This document shows positions 1-7,892 of a stretch of DNA of 64,000 nucleotides, piece by piece. How positions within the stretch are numbered: the stretch's first letter is position 1; each line of letters starts with the position of its first letter. Location of the stretch: the NCBI RefSeq assembly GCF_015644725.1, contig NZ_CP064795.1, forward strand, positions 2,354,501 through 2,418,500, given 5' to 3'. The notes below the pieces were generated by a model. The model did not search any database and had not been told where the DNA came from. It worked only from the letters and a program-made list of their open reading frames with translations. The DNA comes from Salinimonas marina. GTDB taxonomy: Bacteria; Pseudomonadota; Gammaproteobacteria; Enterobacterales; Alteromonadaceae. Both the position numbers and the translations under genes were made by a program.

Positions 1-1
1 C

Positions 2-685
2 CTGGAAACCACCGAAAAAGCCTTATTACGGGTTGCCAAACGCGCCAAAGGTGGCGACTCAGAAGCCAAGTTTGAATTGAAAGTTCTGGAAAAAATTAAG
101 CCTCACCTTGATGAAGGATTGTTGCTGCGTTCCCTTGAACTTAGTAAAGAAGAGCTGGCAGCCATTAGCTATATGAATATGCTTACGTTAAAGCCCACCA
201 TGTACATTGCTAATGTGAACGAAGAAGGTTTTGAGAATAATCCCTACCTGGATGAAGTTCGAAAAATCGCTGAAGACGAAAATGCCGTGGTTGTGGCGGT
301 TTGTGCTGCGATTGAGTCTGAGATTGCCGAGCTGGAAGATGATGAGCGCGAAGAGTTTATGCAGGACATGGGCTTAGAAGAGCCTGGCCTGAATCGGGTA
401 ATTCGTTCTGGCTACAGTCTGTTGACCCTACAAACCTATTTTACTGCCGGAGTGAAGGAAGTCAGAGCCTGGACCTTCCCTGAAGGGTCTACCGCCCCAC
501 AAGCCGCGGGCCGTATTCACACCGACTTTGAAAAAGGCTTCATTCGTGCCGAAATCGTATCGTTTGATCACTTTGTTGAATTCAACGGCGAGCAGGGTGC
601 CAAAGACGCGGGTAAGTGGCGCCTGGAAGGCAAAGAGTACATTGTAAAAGACGGGGATGTGATTCACTTCCGCTTTAACGTGTAA
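2..685 (+). CDS. ychF: Redox-regulated ribosome-associated ATPase YchF, 3' part (5' end outside window)
   Basis: The reading frame is open from base 2, so this is the C-terminal 227 residues of a roughly 363-residue protein. YchF is an Obg-family P-loop ATPase that binds the ribosome and has been linked to oxidative stress. The visible part covers the end of the coiled-coil domain (acidic [10 protein letters not shown] stretch) and the C-terminal TGS domain, with the family signature [18 protein letters not shown] followed by [21 protein letters not shown] and the terminal [12 protein letters not shown]. The G-domain and its motifs lie upstream and cannot be checked. A clear intrinsic terminator follows 25 bases after the stop, so the transcript ends here. 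Identification is confident from the TGS region. Confidence 0.95.
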   Translation: METTEKALLRVAKRAKGGDSEAKFELKVLEKIKPHLDEGLLLRSLELSKEELAAISYMNMLTLKPTMYIANVNEEGFENNPYLDEVRKIAEDENAVVVAVCAAIESEIAELEDDEREEFMQDMGLEEPGLNRVIRSGYSLLTLQTYFTAGVKEVRAWTFPEGSTAPQAAGRIHTDFEKGFIRAEIVSFDHFVEFNGEQGAKDAGKWRLEGKEYIVKDGDVIHFRFNV

Positions 686-710
686 GCACTTACGCTTCCT
701 GTGATACCCG

Positions 711-739
711 AAAAGCCGCTGCCAGTTCAGCGGCTTTTT
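711..739 (+). terminator. Rho-independent terminator after ychF
   Basis: A 10-bp stem (AAAAGCCGCT at 711-720 with AGCGGCTTTT at 729-738) around an 8-base loop ends in a T run. It lies directly downstream of the ychF stop. Confidence 0.85.
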
Positions 740-1019
740 AATGCTTTGCCCCACCCTGGGCTGCTGAATATAAGCTCCTCTCCGCAACAAACCCGACTTC
801 CGGCATGACAATAATTTCTTTAGCTTGCGTTACTACGCCCGCTCACACGCAAACCTTTGTTTTTTTAACATCCAAAATACAAAACGCCTGCTGCCTGCTT
901 GTATAAACAACTTTCACGCTTGGTTTTATACACACAATCTTAAGGTGGCGTTACACGGGCCTGTGTGAAATACCGTTCATTGGTAAAGCAACAGCTTTGT
1001 GAGCCGGGAATAATTTGAG
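740..1019. other. Intergenic stretch between ychF terminator and repeat array
   Basis: I see no gene here. The ORF on the minus strand at 428-811 runs antisense through ychF and its terminator and has no family features. The base composition is ordinary and no RNA gene is recognisable. Confidence 0.5.
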
Positions 1020-1898
1020 CAGTGAAATAAGTGCAGTGACAGTCCACCTTCTATCTGTCCACCTTCTATCTCCCAATAACTGGCCCCTGAATTCGGCATA
1101 AATTATTGGCATCCCGTGCTTCGCCTGTATAGAAACGTCGCTACGGTGAATGCCCTGTAGCTATTAAGATAAATGCAGTAACTGTCCACGCTCCCCAAAA
1201 TACAGTGACTGTCTACGTTCTGACTCACGTTCTACCGCCGTTAATGGGTTCCGGTGCATAGCCTTTGTAGAGTTGCCGCTTCACGATATGACCTGAAGCT
1301 ATTAAAAATAAAAACAGTGACTGTCCATGTTCTGGCTTTATCAGCCGGGAGTAATTTGAGCATTGAAATAAGTGAAGTGACTGTCCTCCTTTCGCCGGTG
1401 CCCTGCTGCAGTGACTGTCCATAGCAGTGAATGTCCATACTCTATCTCCCAATATCCGGCCTCTGAGTTCGGCATATATTAATGGGTTCTGGTGCATAGC
1501 CTTTATAGAGTTGCCGCTTCACGATATGACCTGAAACTATTAAAAATTAATACAGTGACTGTCCATGTTCTGGCTGTCCGTGTTCTGGCTTTATCAGCCG
1601 GGAGTAATTTGAGCATTGAAATAAGTGAAGTGACTGTCCTCCTTCCGCCGGTGCCCTGCTGCAGTGACTGTCCATAGCAGTGATAGCAGTGACTGTCCAT
1701 ACTCTATCTATAGCAGTGACTGTCCATACTCTATCTCCCAATATCTGGCCTCTGAGTTCGGCATATATTAATGGGTTCTGGTGCATAGCCTTTATAGAGT
1801 TGCCGCTTCACGATATGACCTGAAGCTATTAATAATTAATACAGTGACTGTCCATGTTCTGCCATACAGTGACTGTCCATGTTCTGCCTCATGTTCTG
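1020..1898. repeat. Tandem repeat array with CAGTGACTGTCC motif
   Basis: Large units begin with TTAATGGGTT at 1241, 1479 and 1768, giving a first unit of 238 bp, a second of 289 bp and a third that stops near 1898. A more diverged copy lies upstream from about 1020 to 1240, recognisable by the AATTTGAGCA, CTCCCAATA and AGCTATTAA segments. Inside the units the short motif CAGTGACTGTCC, or a one-base variant, recurs about fourteen times, often followed by ATGTTCTG or ATACTCTATC. The motif contains the small palindrome CAGT-G-ACTG. The second unit is longer because it carries extra copies of the short motif. ORFs predicted across this stretch on both strands are repeats of each other and are not genes. 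The array ends where a truncated gene begins. Confidence 0.9.
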
Positions 1899-1902
1899 CC
1901 CG

Positions 1903-2136
1903 ATACTTTATCCCTCTTCCAGTTTACACAAGGTAACCCCGGTAACCCGGGGAGAACGGTTAGCCGTGATCACCTGGATCCAAAGGATGGTCAGTGATGC
2001 CGCAACCCGAGCCAGCCTGCATGAATTGGATGAGGTTATTCAGGCTTTAATCGCCAGTGGCACTGCGCGGCGCACCGAGTTGGATAAACTGCATCATGTG
2101 TATCACAACCTGATTCGGCAATTCACTACACTATAA
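1903..2136 (+). pseudogene. C-terminal fragment of a PKHD-type (Fe/2-oxoglutarate) hydroxylase
   Basis: The frame encodes ILYPSSSLHKVTPVTRGER followed by LAVITWIQRMVSD and ends HHVYHNLIRQFTTL. This matches the C-terminal part of the PiuC/YbiX family, where the His of SSLHxVTPVTRG is an iron ligand and the Arg contacts 2-oxoglutarate. The N-terminal roughly 150 residues, including the HxD ligands, are missing. Upstream of about base 1900 the sequence is the repeat array, so the in-frame ATG at 1879 lies inside repeat DNA. Intact members are about 225 residues, so this fragment cannot make an active enzyme. It is best read as a gene remnant truncated at the array boundary. I am confident in the family and fairly confident that it is broken. 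Confidence 0.75.
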
Positions 2137-2750
2137 ACAGTTACCCTTCCCAAAAGTTCTTGCTATCAGGCCGGTAACAGCGGGGCCCGGGACCGTCTTT
2201 GGGTCTGCCAGGCAGCATGTTTTTGATCGTCTGTTGAGGTGCTCCTCAAGCCGGTGTTACGGCCGGGTCTGTCAGATCCAGGTCTCGGGCAATACCAATG
2301 CCTGTCAGTATGAAGGCTTTTTGAATAGCTAGCGCAAGCCACTCAGTATCGGCTTTTCGGAGTCTTTTGTAACCTGTTGATTGCCTCAGAACTTTAACCT
2401 GATGTTATTTTTGTCGTCTCATCAGCGCTAACCGTCGCCGACTGGTTTACGCAACCCAGGCTGGCTTAGGTAACAGGATGCCACCGTCGGGTAAAGGCCG
2501 TGGGTAACGGGCGCGGTTAACATGCGCGGCGAGATTTGCCCTAAAGGCCGTATCGGCGCCAGCCAATTAAGCACACTGCTTTGTATAGCTGCATTGGCCA
2601 GACGCCATTTGTCGGTTTGTTTATCAATAGTCTTTTGTAGTGCTTGTGTATATTCTGTATAGCCAGAACCTGACCATGGCCAAGCCGAAGCTGTGCTGGC
2701 AAGGCGTAAGGTGCTACCTATAAACCCCAACAATGTGTACGGATTCTGCG
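2137..2750. other. Intergenic region with possible decayed minus-strand ORF
   Basis: No intact gene is supported. On the minus strand a frame from 2404 down to 2141 reads protein-like sequence (KRLRKADTEWLALAIQKAF, then MLPGRPKDGPGPR) but is interrupted by a TGA at 2246-2248 and has no start signal. I do not recognise it. A 101-codon minus-strand ORF at 2428-2733 also matches no family known to me. Confidence 0.4.
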
Positions 2751-3617
2751 ATGCTTAAATTTTGGTTATTACTCAGCTTGCTTATTACGCTGCCAGTTGT
2801 TACCTGCGCGGCGAGTGATGAAGAAACGGCTGCCGACAAAGATTTCTGGTACCTGATACCCCAAAGTGACCTGGTATATATCGACACCAATCAGGGGCAA
2901 GTGGTAGTGGCGCTTACCGATAGTGTTGCTCCTGAACATGTGAAACGCTTCAAAACATTAGTGAGTGAGGGCTTTTATAATCAGCAACATTTTTATCGGG
3001 TGATAGAAGGCTTTGTGGCCCAGGCGGGGGCAAATGCGCAACAGCCCGAGGGGGAAGCGTACCCTCCCCTGCCGGCAGAGTTTTCGAAATCGTCGGTAGA
3101 AGGCTTTTTTGAAGTTGAGCGTCCGGCACCATTTGCTCCGGTTGCTGGCTTTATCAATGGTTTTGCCGCCGGTACCACACCCGATCGGCAGGGGTATTGG
3201 CTGACTCACTGCCCCGGCGCGGTGGCCATGGCCAGAGACAACAAAGCCGATACTGCCACTACCGACTTTTATATCGTGTTGGGCCAGGCTCCCCGGCATC
3301 TTGACCGTAATATGTCGGTTTTTGGCAGAGTAGTTGCCGGGATGGCGGCCCTGCAGCGCTTGCCACGAGGCGAGAAGGATAACGGCGGGGTCATTTCCCG
3401 GCCCGGTGAGGCAAGTGCCATTGTCGGTGCAGCATTGGGGACCAGCTTGCCTGCTGACCAGCAACGCCGCTTCAGGATCCAGCTGCCCGGACATTCAGCG
3501 TATCAAAATAGGCTTTTGACGACTAAAACACTATCAAATAGCTTTTTTGTAGACAAAAGTCTGGCACCTCGGGCCATCGATATTTGTTATGTACAGACTC
3601 TGGTTGAAGAAATCTGA
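2751..3617 (+). CDS. Secreted cyclophilin-type peptidyl-prolyl cis-trans isomerase
   Basis: The 288-residue product starts at ATG 2751, which gives a clean signal peptide (LKFWLLLSLLITLPVVTCAA) ahead of an acidic mature start; an in-frame GTG at 2733 is less likely. The domain opens with VYIDTNQGQVVVALTDSVAPEHVKRF and contains GFYNQQHFYRVIEGFVAQAG and an AMARDNKADTATTDFYIVLG segment, which are cyclophilin core motifs for proline isomerisation. The stretch at residues 100-150 is an insertion compared with compact bacterial PpiA, and the C-terminal 60 residues extend past the fold. The predicted location is the periplasm, where it would help outer-membrane or secreted proteins fold. The gene stands alone upstream of the tRNA cluster. 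Confidence 0.88.
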   Translation: MLKFWLLLSLLITLPVVTCAASDEETAADKDFWYLIPQSDLVYIDTNQGQVVVALTDSVAPEHVKRFKTLVSEGFYNQQHFYRVIEGFVAQAGANAQQPEGEAYPPLPAEFSKSSVEGFFEVERPAPFAPVAGFINGFAAGTTPDRQGYWLTHCPGAVAMARDNKADTATTDFYIVLGQAPRHLDRNMSVFGRVVAGMAALQRLPRGEKDNGGVISRPGEASAIVGAALGTSLPADQQRRFRIQLPGHSAYQNRLLTTKTLSNSFFVDKSLAPRAIDICYVQTLVEEI

Positions 3618-3742
3618 TAGCCGGAGTGTCTGTTCCCAAGTACAGAGCAGGGCTTTTCTGTCTTATTTTCGTACACTTACTGCTAAAAATGATGGTTTCG
3701 GTATATATTGTGAGCACTTAAATAAAGATGGTAAAAAAGGGG

Positions 3743-3771
3743 TTGACGAGACCCCGCCATATTCGCATAAT
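3743..3771 (+). promoter_or_regulatory. Sigma70 promoter of the tRNA operon
   Basis: TTGACG at 3743-3748 and CATAAT at 3766-3771 are separated by exactly 17 bp. They are followed by a GC-rich discriminator (ACGCGCC), typical of stringently controlled stable-RNA promoters. The first tRNA begins about 38 bases after the -10 box. Confidence 0.8.
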
Positions 3772-3809
3772 ACGCGCCACTTCCTTAAGGGGAAGAGAAA
3801 AAGTGACAA

Positions 3810-3886
3810 GGCTACGTAGCTCAGTTGGTTAGAGCACATCACTCATAATGATGGGGTCGCAAGTTCGAATCTCGCCGTAGCCACCA
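3810..3886 (+). tRNA. tRNA-Met (CAU), elongator, copy 1
   Basis: This 77-nt gene includes an encoded CCA end. The acceptor stem is GGCTACG/CGTAGCC, the anticodon loop is CTCATAA with CAT, and the T loop is TTCGAAT. The sequence is very close to E. coli elongator tRNA-Met (metT/metU) and lacks the unpaired first base of an initiator tRNA. Confidence 0.96.
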
Positions 3887-3918
3887 TTTTTCTCCCTTAA
3901 GCAGAAGTGTTCAACAGT

Positions 3919-4003
3919 GCGGGAGTGGTGGAATTGGTAGACACGCTGGATTTAGGTTCCAGTGCTTCACGGCGTGAGAGTTCAAGTCTCTCCTTCCGCA
4001 CCA
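3919..4003 (+). tRNA. tRNA-Leu (UAG)
   Basis: This 85-nt class II tRNA has a long variable arm, the anticodon loop TTTAGGT (anticodon TAG) between CTGGA and TCCAG, acceptor GCGGGAG/CTTCCGC and an encoded CCA. It corresponds to leuW in the E. coli metT operon. Confidence 0.95.
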
Positions 4004-4006
4004 TGT

Positions 4007-4082
4007 TGGGGTATAGCCAAGTTGGTAAGGCACCGGGTTTTGATCCCGCTATTCGTTGGTTCGAGTCCAGCTACCCCAGCCA
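4007..4082 (+). tRNA. tRNA-Gln (UUG), copy 1 with an anticodon-stem mismatch
   Basis: This 76-nt gene has anticodon TTG in loop TTTTGAT, acceptor TGGGGTA/TACCCCA and an encoded CCA. It differs from the other two Gln copies at positions 27 and 43, where it has C and C instead of G and T. This leaves the outermost anticodon-stem pair unpaired. Confidence 0.94.
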
Positions 4083-4123
4083 CTTTTTTTAAGTAATTGC
4101 GCTTATGTTGCGTGATTATCAAC

Positions 4124-4199
4124 TGGGGTATAGCCAAGTTGGTAAGGCAGCGGGTTTTGATCCCGTTATTCGTTGGTTCGAGTCCAGCTACCCCAGCCA
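4124..4199 (+). tRNA. tRNA-Gln (UUG), copy 2
   Basis: This 76-nt gene has anticodon loop TTTTGAT flanked by GCGGG and CCCGT (G-U pair at 27-43) and an encoded CCA. It is identical to copy 3. Confidence 0.96.
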
Positions 4200-4204
4200 C
4201 ATTT

Positions 4205-4232
4205 AAAACCGGTCCCCTTGACCGGTTTTTTT
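4205..4232 (+). terminator. Intrinsic terminator inside the tRNA cluster
   Basis: AAAACCGGT (4205-4213) pairs with ACCGGTTTT (4221-4229) around a 7-base loop and runs into T residues. It follows the second tRNA-Gln by 5 bases and precedes a further tRNA-Met and tRNA-Gln. Confidence 0.8.
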
Positions 4233-4247
4233 ATGAAAGACAAATCA

Positions 4248-4324
4248 GGCTATGTAGCTCAGTTGGTTAGAGCACATCACTCATAATGATGGGGTCGCAA
4301 GTTCGAATCTCGCCATAGCCACCA
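4248..4324 (+). tRNA. tRNA-Met (CAU), elongator, copy 2
   Basis: This 77-nt gene is like copy 1 apart from a compensated acceptor-stem change (C6-G67 in copy 1, T6-A67 here). The anticodon is CAT and the CCA is encoded. The compensated pair shows both copies are kept functional. Confidence 0.96.
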
Positions 4325-4364
4325 CTTTCCAATAAGTTCAGTCGTATCTGCGCTGATTTTTTGT

Positions 4365-4440
4365 TGGGGTATAGCCAAGTTGGTAAGGCAGCGGGTTTTG
4401 ATCCCGTTATTCGTTGGTTCGAGTCCAGCTACCCCAGCCA
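4365..4440 (+). tRNA. tRNA-Gln (UUG), copy 3
   Basis: This 76-nt gene is identical to copy 2, with anticodon TTG and an encoded CCA. It is the last gene of the cluster, and no clear T-tailed hairpin follows it. Confidence 0.96.
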
Positions 4441-4600
4441 TTCTCTTTCATTTCTTTTGAAACTCTATTGCCACTCTGTCCGTAGCTGTATTTTCAGATT
4501 GTTGTGAAAGCAATCCGTTATCCGAATCCTGCTACTTTCGGTTCCTACACCACGTGGTAAGATATCTATTCATTACAAGAACGCTACCCAAGGAAAATCA

Positions 4601-6046
4601 GTGATTGAAAATATTGTCGCGGCCGTTAATAACGTGCTGTGGGGGGATGGACTGTCATTCAATCAGGCAGATGTGAATTTTGCGACCGGCCCGCTGCTTA
4701 TCTATATGCTGGTATTTTGTGGTCTTTGGTTTACCTGGAAATTACGAGCTGTGCAGCTGCGCCACTTCGGTTATATGTTTTCGGTAATGAAAGGCAGCAC
4801 CACCGCCACCGCTGAGGGTATCAGCTCGTTTCAGGCTTTATGTACCAGTCTATCGGCTCGCGTAGGCACGGGTAACCTGGCCGGAGTAGCAGTAGCAATC
4901 TCTTTGGGCGGTGCCGGCGCTATTTTCTGGATGTGGATGATTGCCTTAATTGGTATGGCCACCGGCTTTGCAGAAAGTGTACTGGGTCAGCTTTATAAGG
5001 TGAAAGACGACAATGGCGAATTTCGCGGCGGCCCTGCTTATTATATCAAACAAGGGTTAAATAAAACCTGGCTGGCCGTGGCATTTTCATTGTGCTTGTT
5101 CTTCGGCTATGGGTTTGTGTTCAGCGCGGTACAGGCCAACACTATTACTGATGCGCTGGAAAATGCCTATGCTATTCCGACTTTGTATTCAGGCGTGGCG
5201 ATCATCGCCCTGGCAGCCATGATTGTGGTGGGCGGCTTGCGGGGCATTGCACGTTTTGCTGAGCTGGCTGTGCCGTTCATGGGAGTGGGCTATATATTAG
5301 TGGCACTGACCATAACCTTTATGAATCTAAGTGCCCTGCCCGACATGCTGATGCATATTATTTATTCTGCGTTTGGCCTGGAAGAAGCCGGGGCTGGCGC
5401 ATTGGGCGCCGCTATCAAAAACGGTATCCAACGGGGGCTGTACTCAAACGAGGCCGGTTCAGGCAGTGTGCCCCATGCAGCAGCCGGGGCCGCGCCCAAT
5501 CCTAACCATCCGGTCTCACAAGGCTATGTGCAGATGCTGGGGGTGTTTTTTGACACCATGATTTTATGTACCTGTACCGCTTTTATTATCTTGCTGGCCG
5601 GTAAAGAAAATGCCGCCGAAGGTATGGGAGGAATCGGGTTGACCCAGGAAGCCTTAAGCATCCATATTGGTGCTTCAGGCACTGACTTTATCTCTGCGGC
5701 AATATGTTTGTTTGCATTTACCTCGGTGGTGGCTAACTATGCCTATGGGGAAAGTAACCTGCATATGTTCAAACTGGATAACAAACCCGGGCGACTGGTT
5801 TATACCGCCGGCTATCTGGGTATGATCTTATGGGGCTCGATGGCGGCGTTGCCCACGGTATGGGCAATGGCGGATATGGCCCTGGGACTCATGTCAGTAA
5901 TCAATATTATTGCAATAATCTGGCTGACGCCGACGATTGTCGCGGTGTGCCGGGATTATTTTGGCAAACTCGACCGGGGCGAGCGTCCGGAATATGCCAC
6001 CGGCGATTGCGAGATTCAGGGCAAATCCGAAAAGGGAATTTGGTAA
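4601..6046 (+). CDS. Sodium:alanine symporter, AGCS family
   Basis: The 481-residue inner-membrane protein has about ten hydrophobic helices. Translation starts at GTG 4601 behind AAGGA. Family landmarks include SSFQALCTSLSARVGTGNLA near residue 76, FRGGPAYYIKQGL near 147 and GIQRGLYSNEAGSGSVPHAA near 280, the conserved cation and substrate region of AGCS transporters. Members co-import alanine or glycine with sodium, which suits a marine organism. The gene is monocistronic with its own terminator. Which amino acid it carries cannot be read from sequence. Confidence 0.93.
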   Translation: MIENIVAAVNNVLWGDGLSFNQADVNFATGPLLIYMLVFCGLWFTWKLRAVQLRHFGYMFSVMKGSTTATAEGISSFQALCTSLSARVGTGNLAGVAVAISLGGAGAIFWMWMIALIGMATGFAESVLGQLYKVKDDNGEFRGGPAYYIKQGLNKTWLAVAFSLCLFFGYGFVFSAVQANTITDALENAYAIPTLYSGVAIIALAAMIVVGGLRGIARFAELAVPFMGVGYILVALTITFMNLSALPDMLMHIIYSAFGLEEAGAGALGAAIKNGIQRGLYSNEAGSGSVPHAAAGAAPNPNHPVSQGYVQMLGVFFDTMILCTCTAFIILLAGKENAAEGMGGIGLTQEALSIHIGASGTDFISAAICLFAFTSVVANYAYGESNLHMFKLDNKPGRLVYTAGYLGMILWGSMAALPTVWAMADMALGLMSVINIIAIIWLTPTIVAVCRDYFGKLDRGERPEYATGDCEIQGKSEKGIW

Positions 6047-6067
6047 CCCGGCTTATTTCAATTTGCT

Positions 6068-6105
6068 AAAAAACCGCTATCGGCCTTGTCGATCAGCGGT
6101 TTTTT
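6068..6105 (+). terminator. Terminator after the AGCS symporter gene
   Basis: AAACCGCT (6071-6078) and AGCGGTTT (6095-6102) form the stem, followed by a T run. Confidence 0.8.
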
Positions 6106-6362
6106 GTGTCTGGCAGTTTAAAGTGTGAAGCAGACTTATTTGATATCAACAAGCGGCCTGAGTGACAGGTCGGGTGCTTTCGCTATCAGCAGTTTTGCTC
6201 CATGACTGGTTTTGTGCCGCAAACTAACACTGCTCTTTCAGGGCCATTCACAGTAGCCGGATTCAGGCAGGGGCGCTCATGCGAACATTGTATTCCAACT
6301 GACAGACAAAATGACCAGCTCATATTCATATACCCAGATTCATCAACTGCCAGACCGGTCAT
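6106..6362. other. Intergenic, no gene seen
   Basis: Nothing supportable lies between the two terminators. A 70-codon plus-strand ORF (6202-6414) runs through the following terminator and overlaps the end of the next gene, so I reject it. Confidence 0.5.
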
Positions 6363-6386
6363 AAAAAAAGCGCCACGAGGGCGCTT
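6363..6386 (-). terminator. Terminator of the CMD-family gene
   Basis: On the minus strand AAGCGCC pairs with GGCGCTT (6368-6374 and 6380-6386) and is followed by a run of T. It sits just past the stop of the next minus-strand gene. Confidence 0.8.
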
Positions 6387-6406
6387 CTTTAAACCTGACA
6401 GGCTAA

Positions 6407-6955
6407 TTACTTAGACCATTCAAATTTCTTGAACGGCTCATCAATCGGTGTGTTGGCCAGATGATTGGTGTAATTACTCATCAGCTTCTGGGCCATAATG
6501 GTTATGATTTCCAGCAACTGCTGACGGGTAAAACCGGCATCAAAGAATGAGCTTAGTACCTCATCTTCTACATTGCCGCGACCACGAGTCAGTGCCAGAA
6601 CAGTCTCTTTCAAGGTATTAAGCTTGGCATCGGACAATGTTTTGTCATCGCGAAGCTCCTGAATCAGCTCATCGCTGACTTCCATGCTTTTAGCAATACC
6701 AGTATGCGCCGGCACACAATAATGACATTCGTGCTCGACATTCAGTGTCTGCCATACCACGGTTAACTCTTCTTTATTAAACGAAGAATCCAGCGCCAGC
6801 TCATGCAGTTTTTGATAGCCTTCTAATAAGCCAGGCGCTTCGGCCATTACCGCATGTAAATTTGGAATCATACCAAACGATTTTTTGGACTCTTCCAGTA
6901 AGGCTTTTGATTTTTCGGGTGCATTCGTTTCATCATAAAGTGTAAAATCGGTCAT
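6407..6955 (-). CDS. Carboxymuconolactone decarboxylase-like (AhpD-type) protein
   Basis: This 182-residue alpha-helical protein carries the AhpD-like active-site pattern ECHYCVPAHTGIAKS (CxxC followed by His). In that superfamily the two cysteines and the histidine make a thiol-based peroxidase or disulfide reductase. Further matches are the helix ELTVVWQTLN before the motif and NHLANTPIDEPFKKFEW at the end, typical of the peroxidase-related group. The gene is divergent from a TetR regulator and the shared gap holds two matched operators, so TetR probably represses this gene. An oxidative or electrophile stress role is inferred, not shown. Confidence 0.85.
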   Translation of the reverse strand: MTDFTLYDETNAPEKSKALLEESKKSFGMIPNLHAVMAEAPGLLEGYQKLHELALDSSFNKEELTVVWQTLNVEHECHYCVPAHTGIAKSMEVSDELIQELRDDKTLSDAKLNTLKETVLALTRGRGNVEDEVLSSFFDAGFTRQQLLEIITIMAQKLMSNYTNHLANTPIDEPFKKFEWSK

Positions 6956-7001
6956 TTGCGTCTCCTGTTAATTCGCGCTTGGCAACTATACTGGGGTTTC
7001 C

Positions 7002-7038
7002 TGAACACTTGTTCAAGGGGTCCGTGAACATTTGTTCA
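7002..7038. promoter_or_regulatory. Paired TetR-type operators
   Basis: Two near-identical palindromes, TGAACACTTGTTCA (7002-7015) and TGAACATTTGTTCA (7025-7038), sit 23 bp apart centre to centre in the divergent gap between the CMD and TetR genes. The spacing of about two helical turns would let two dimers bind on the same face. This is the expected place for TetR autoregulation and control of the divergent gene. Confidence 0.85.
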
Positions 7039-7062
7039 AATTCATTAAGGCAGTACCGTTTT

Positions 7063-7647
7063 ATGTCAGACAGCACCACTTTACTTAATACCGCCACCGA
7101 TCTGTTTTGGCGCAAAGGCTATCAGGCCACCAGCATGCGGGATATCCAACACGCCCTCGATCTGCGTCCCGGCAGTTTGTATTCACGCTTTCAAAGTAAA
7201 TCTGAATTGTTTGAAAAGGTCATTGTGCACTATGCCGAACAGATTCTGGCGCGACTGGAACAAAGTGCGCAAAGTGATGATGGACTGACTGCGACCCGAC
7301 AAATGTTTATTCAGGAGTTGCTCAAGCCCGAAGAACTGCGCTATCAGCGCCAGTGTTTACTGCTAAATGCGATGGCCGAAAGCAGCAAGCTGGAAGACAG
7401 AGCCGCGCAGGCATTAGAAGACGCGATGGCAAAAATGTTACAAGGATTTATTGCGCTGGCGATGTCGTTACAGCAACAACAGATGGTGTGCGGTCATACC
7501 GCGCCTGAAAAAATAGGGCAATGGCTACAAATTCAGTTTATCGGGCTGCGCAATACTGCTTTTGTATCGAACAATGACGAAGAGATTATTTATTTTATCG
7601 ATAAGCTACTTATCGATTTGCAGCATTCGTGGCCCGATAGCGCCTGA
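7063..7647 (+). CDS. TetR/AcrR-family transcriptional regulator
   Basis: The 194-residue product starts at ATG 7063 (MSDSTTLLNTATDLFWRKGY). A longer frame back to 6979 would run through both operators and is rejected. Residues 5-50 form the TetR DNA-binding domain, with TSMRDIQHALDLRPGSLYSR as the helix-turn-helix and FQSKSELFEKVI behind it. The C-terminal region resembles the TetR_C group with a conserved CLLLNAMAESS stretch. It likely represses itself and the divergent CMD gene through the paired palindromes. The inducer is unknown. Confidence 0.9.
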   Translation: MSDSTTLLNTATDLFWRKGYQATSMRDIQHALDLRPGSLYSRFQSKSELFEKVIVHYAEQILARLEQSAQSDDGLTATRQMFIQELLKPEELRYQRQCLLLNAMAESSKLEDRAAQALEDAMAKMLQGFIALAMSLQQQQMVCGHTAPEKIGQWLQIQFIGLRNTAFVSNNDEEIIYFIDKLLIDLQHSWPDSA

Positions 7648-7713
7648 TGGTGGTGTTGAGGGTCAGGGTGCCAAAGGCCAGGCCGGGGATGGCCCGGGCG
7701 CTGAACGCCCAGA

Positions 7714-7890
7714 TTAACGGGCCATCATGTAAATAAGCTGAATAACCAGTGATATCATAATCAGCGGCCATATCCACCGGGCGACCTTGCTAGCGGTCTC
7801 GCTGCTGATGCGCATGTTTGAACGTTCAATCAGTGGCACCACCACCAACAGGGCTAAAAACAGCACACCCAGAATAATCAGTACTTCCAC
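7714..7890 (-). CDS. Small single-domain membrane protein downstream of ubiF
   Basis: This 58-residue protein starts at GTG 7890, placed 7 bases behind a GGAG ribosome site; the longer reading frame to 7977 overlaps ubiF and has no such site. It has two predicted transmembrane segments, VLIILGVLFLALLVVVPLI at the N-terminus and IWPLIMISLVIQLIYMM at the C-terminus, joined by a short basic loop. It follows ubiF by 2 bases and so probably shares its transcript. I do not recognise a family and do not assign a function. Confidence 0.65.
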   Translation of the reverse strand: MEVLIILGVLFLALLVVVPLIERSNMRISSETASKVARWIWPLIMISLVIQLIYMMAR

Positions 7891-7892
7891 GG

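Noticed and set aside
1225..1786. Several ORFs of 61-90 codons in the repeat array
   Set aside because: They are on both strands, repeat each other's sequence with the array period and have no ribosome sites or family features.
1241..1898. CRISPR-like appearance of the short repeat
   Set aside because: The units are long, contiguous and duplicated with their intervening sequence, with no unique spacers and no cas genes.
3907..4200. ORFs over the tRNA cluster on both strands
   Set aside because: They consist of translated tRNA sequence, with internal repeats from the duplicated Gln genes.
6202..6414. 70-codon plus-strand ORF
   Set aside because: It runs through an intrinsic terminator and into the convergent gene and has no ribosome site.
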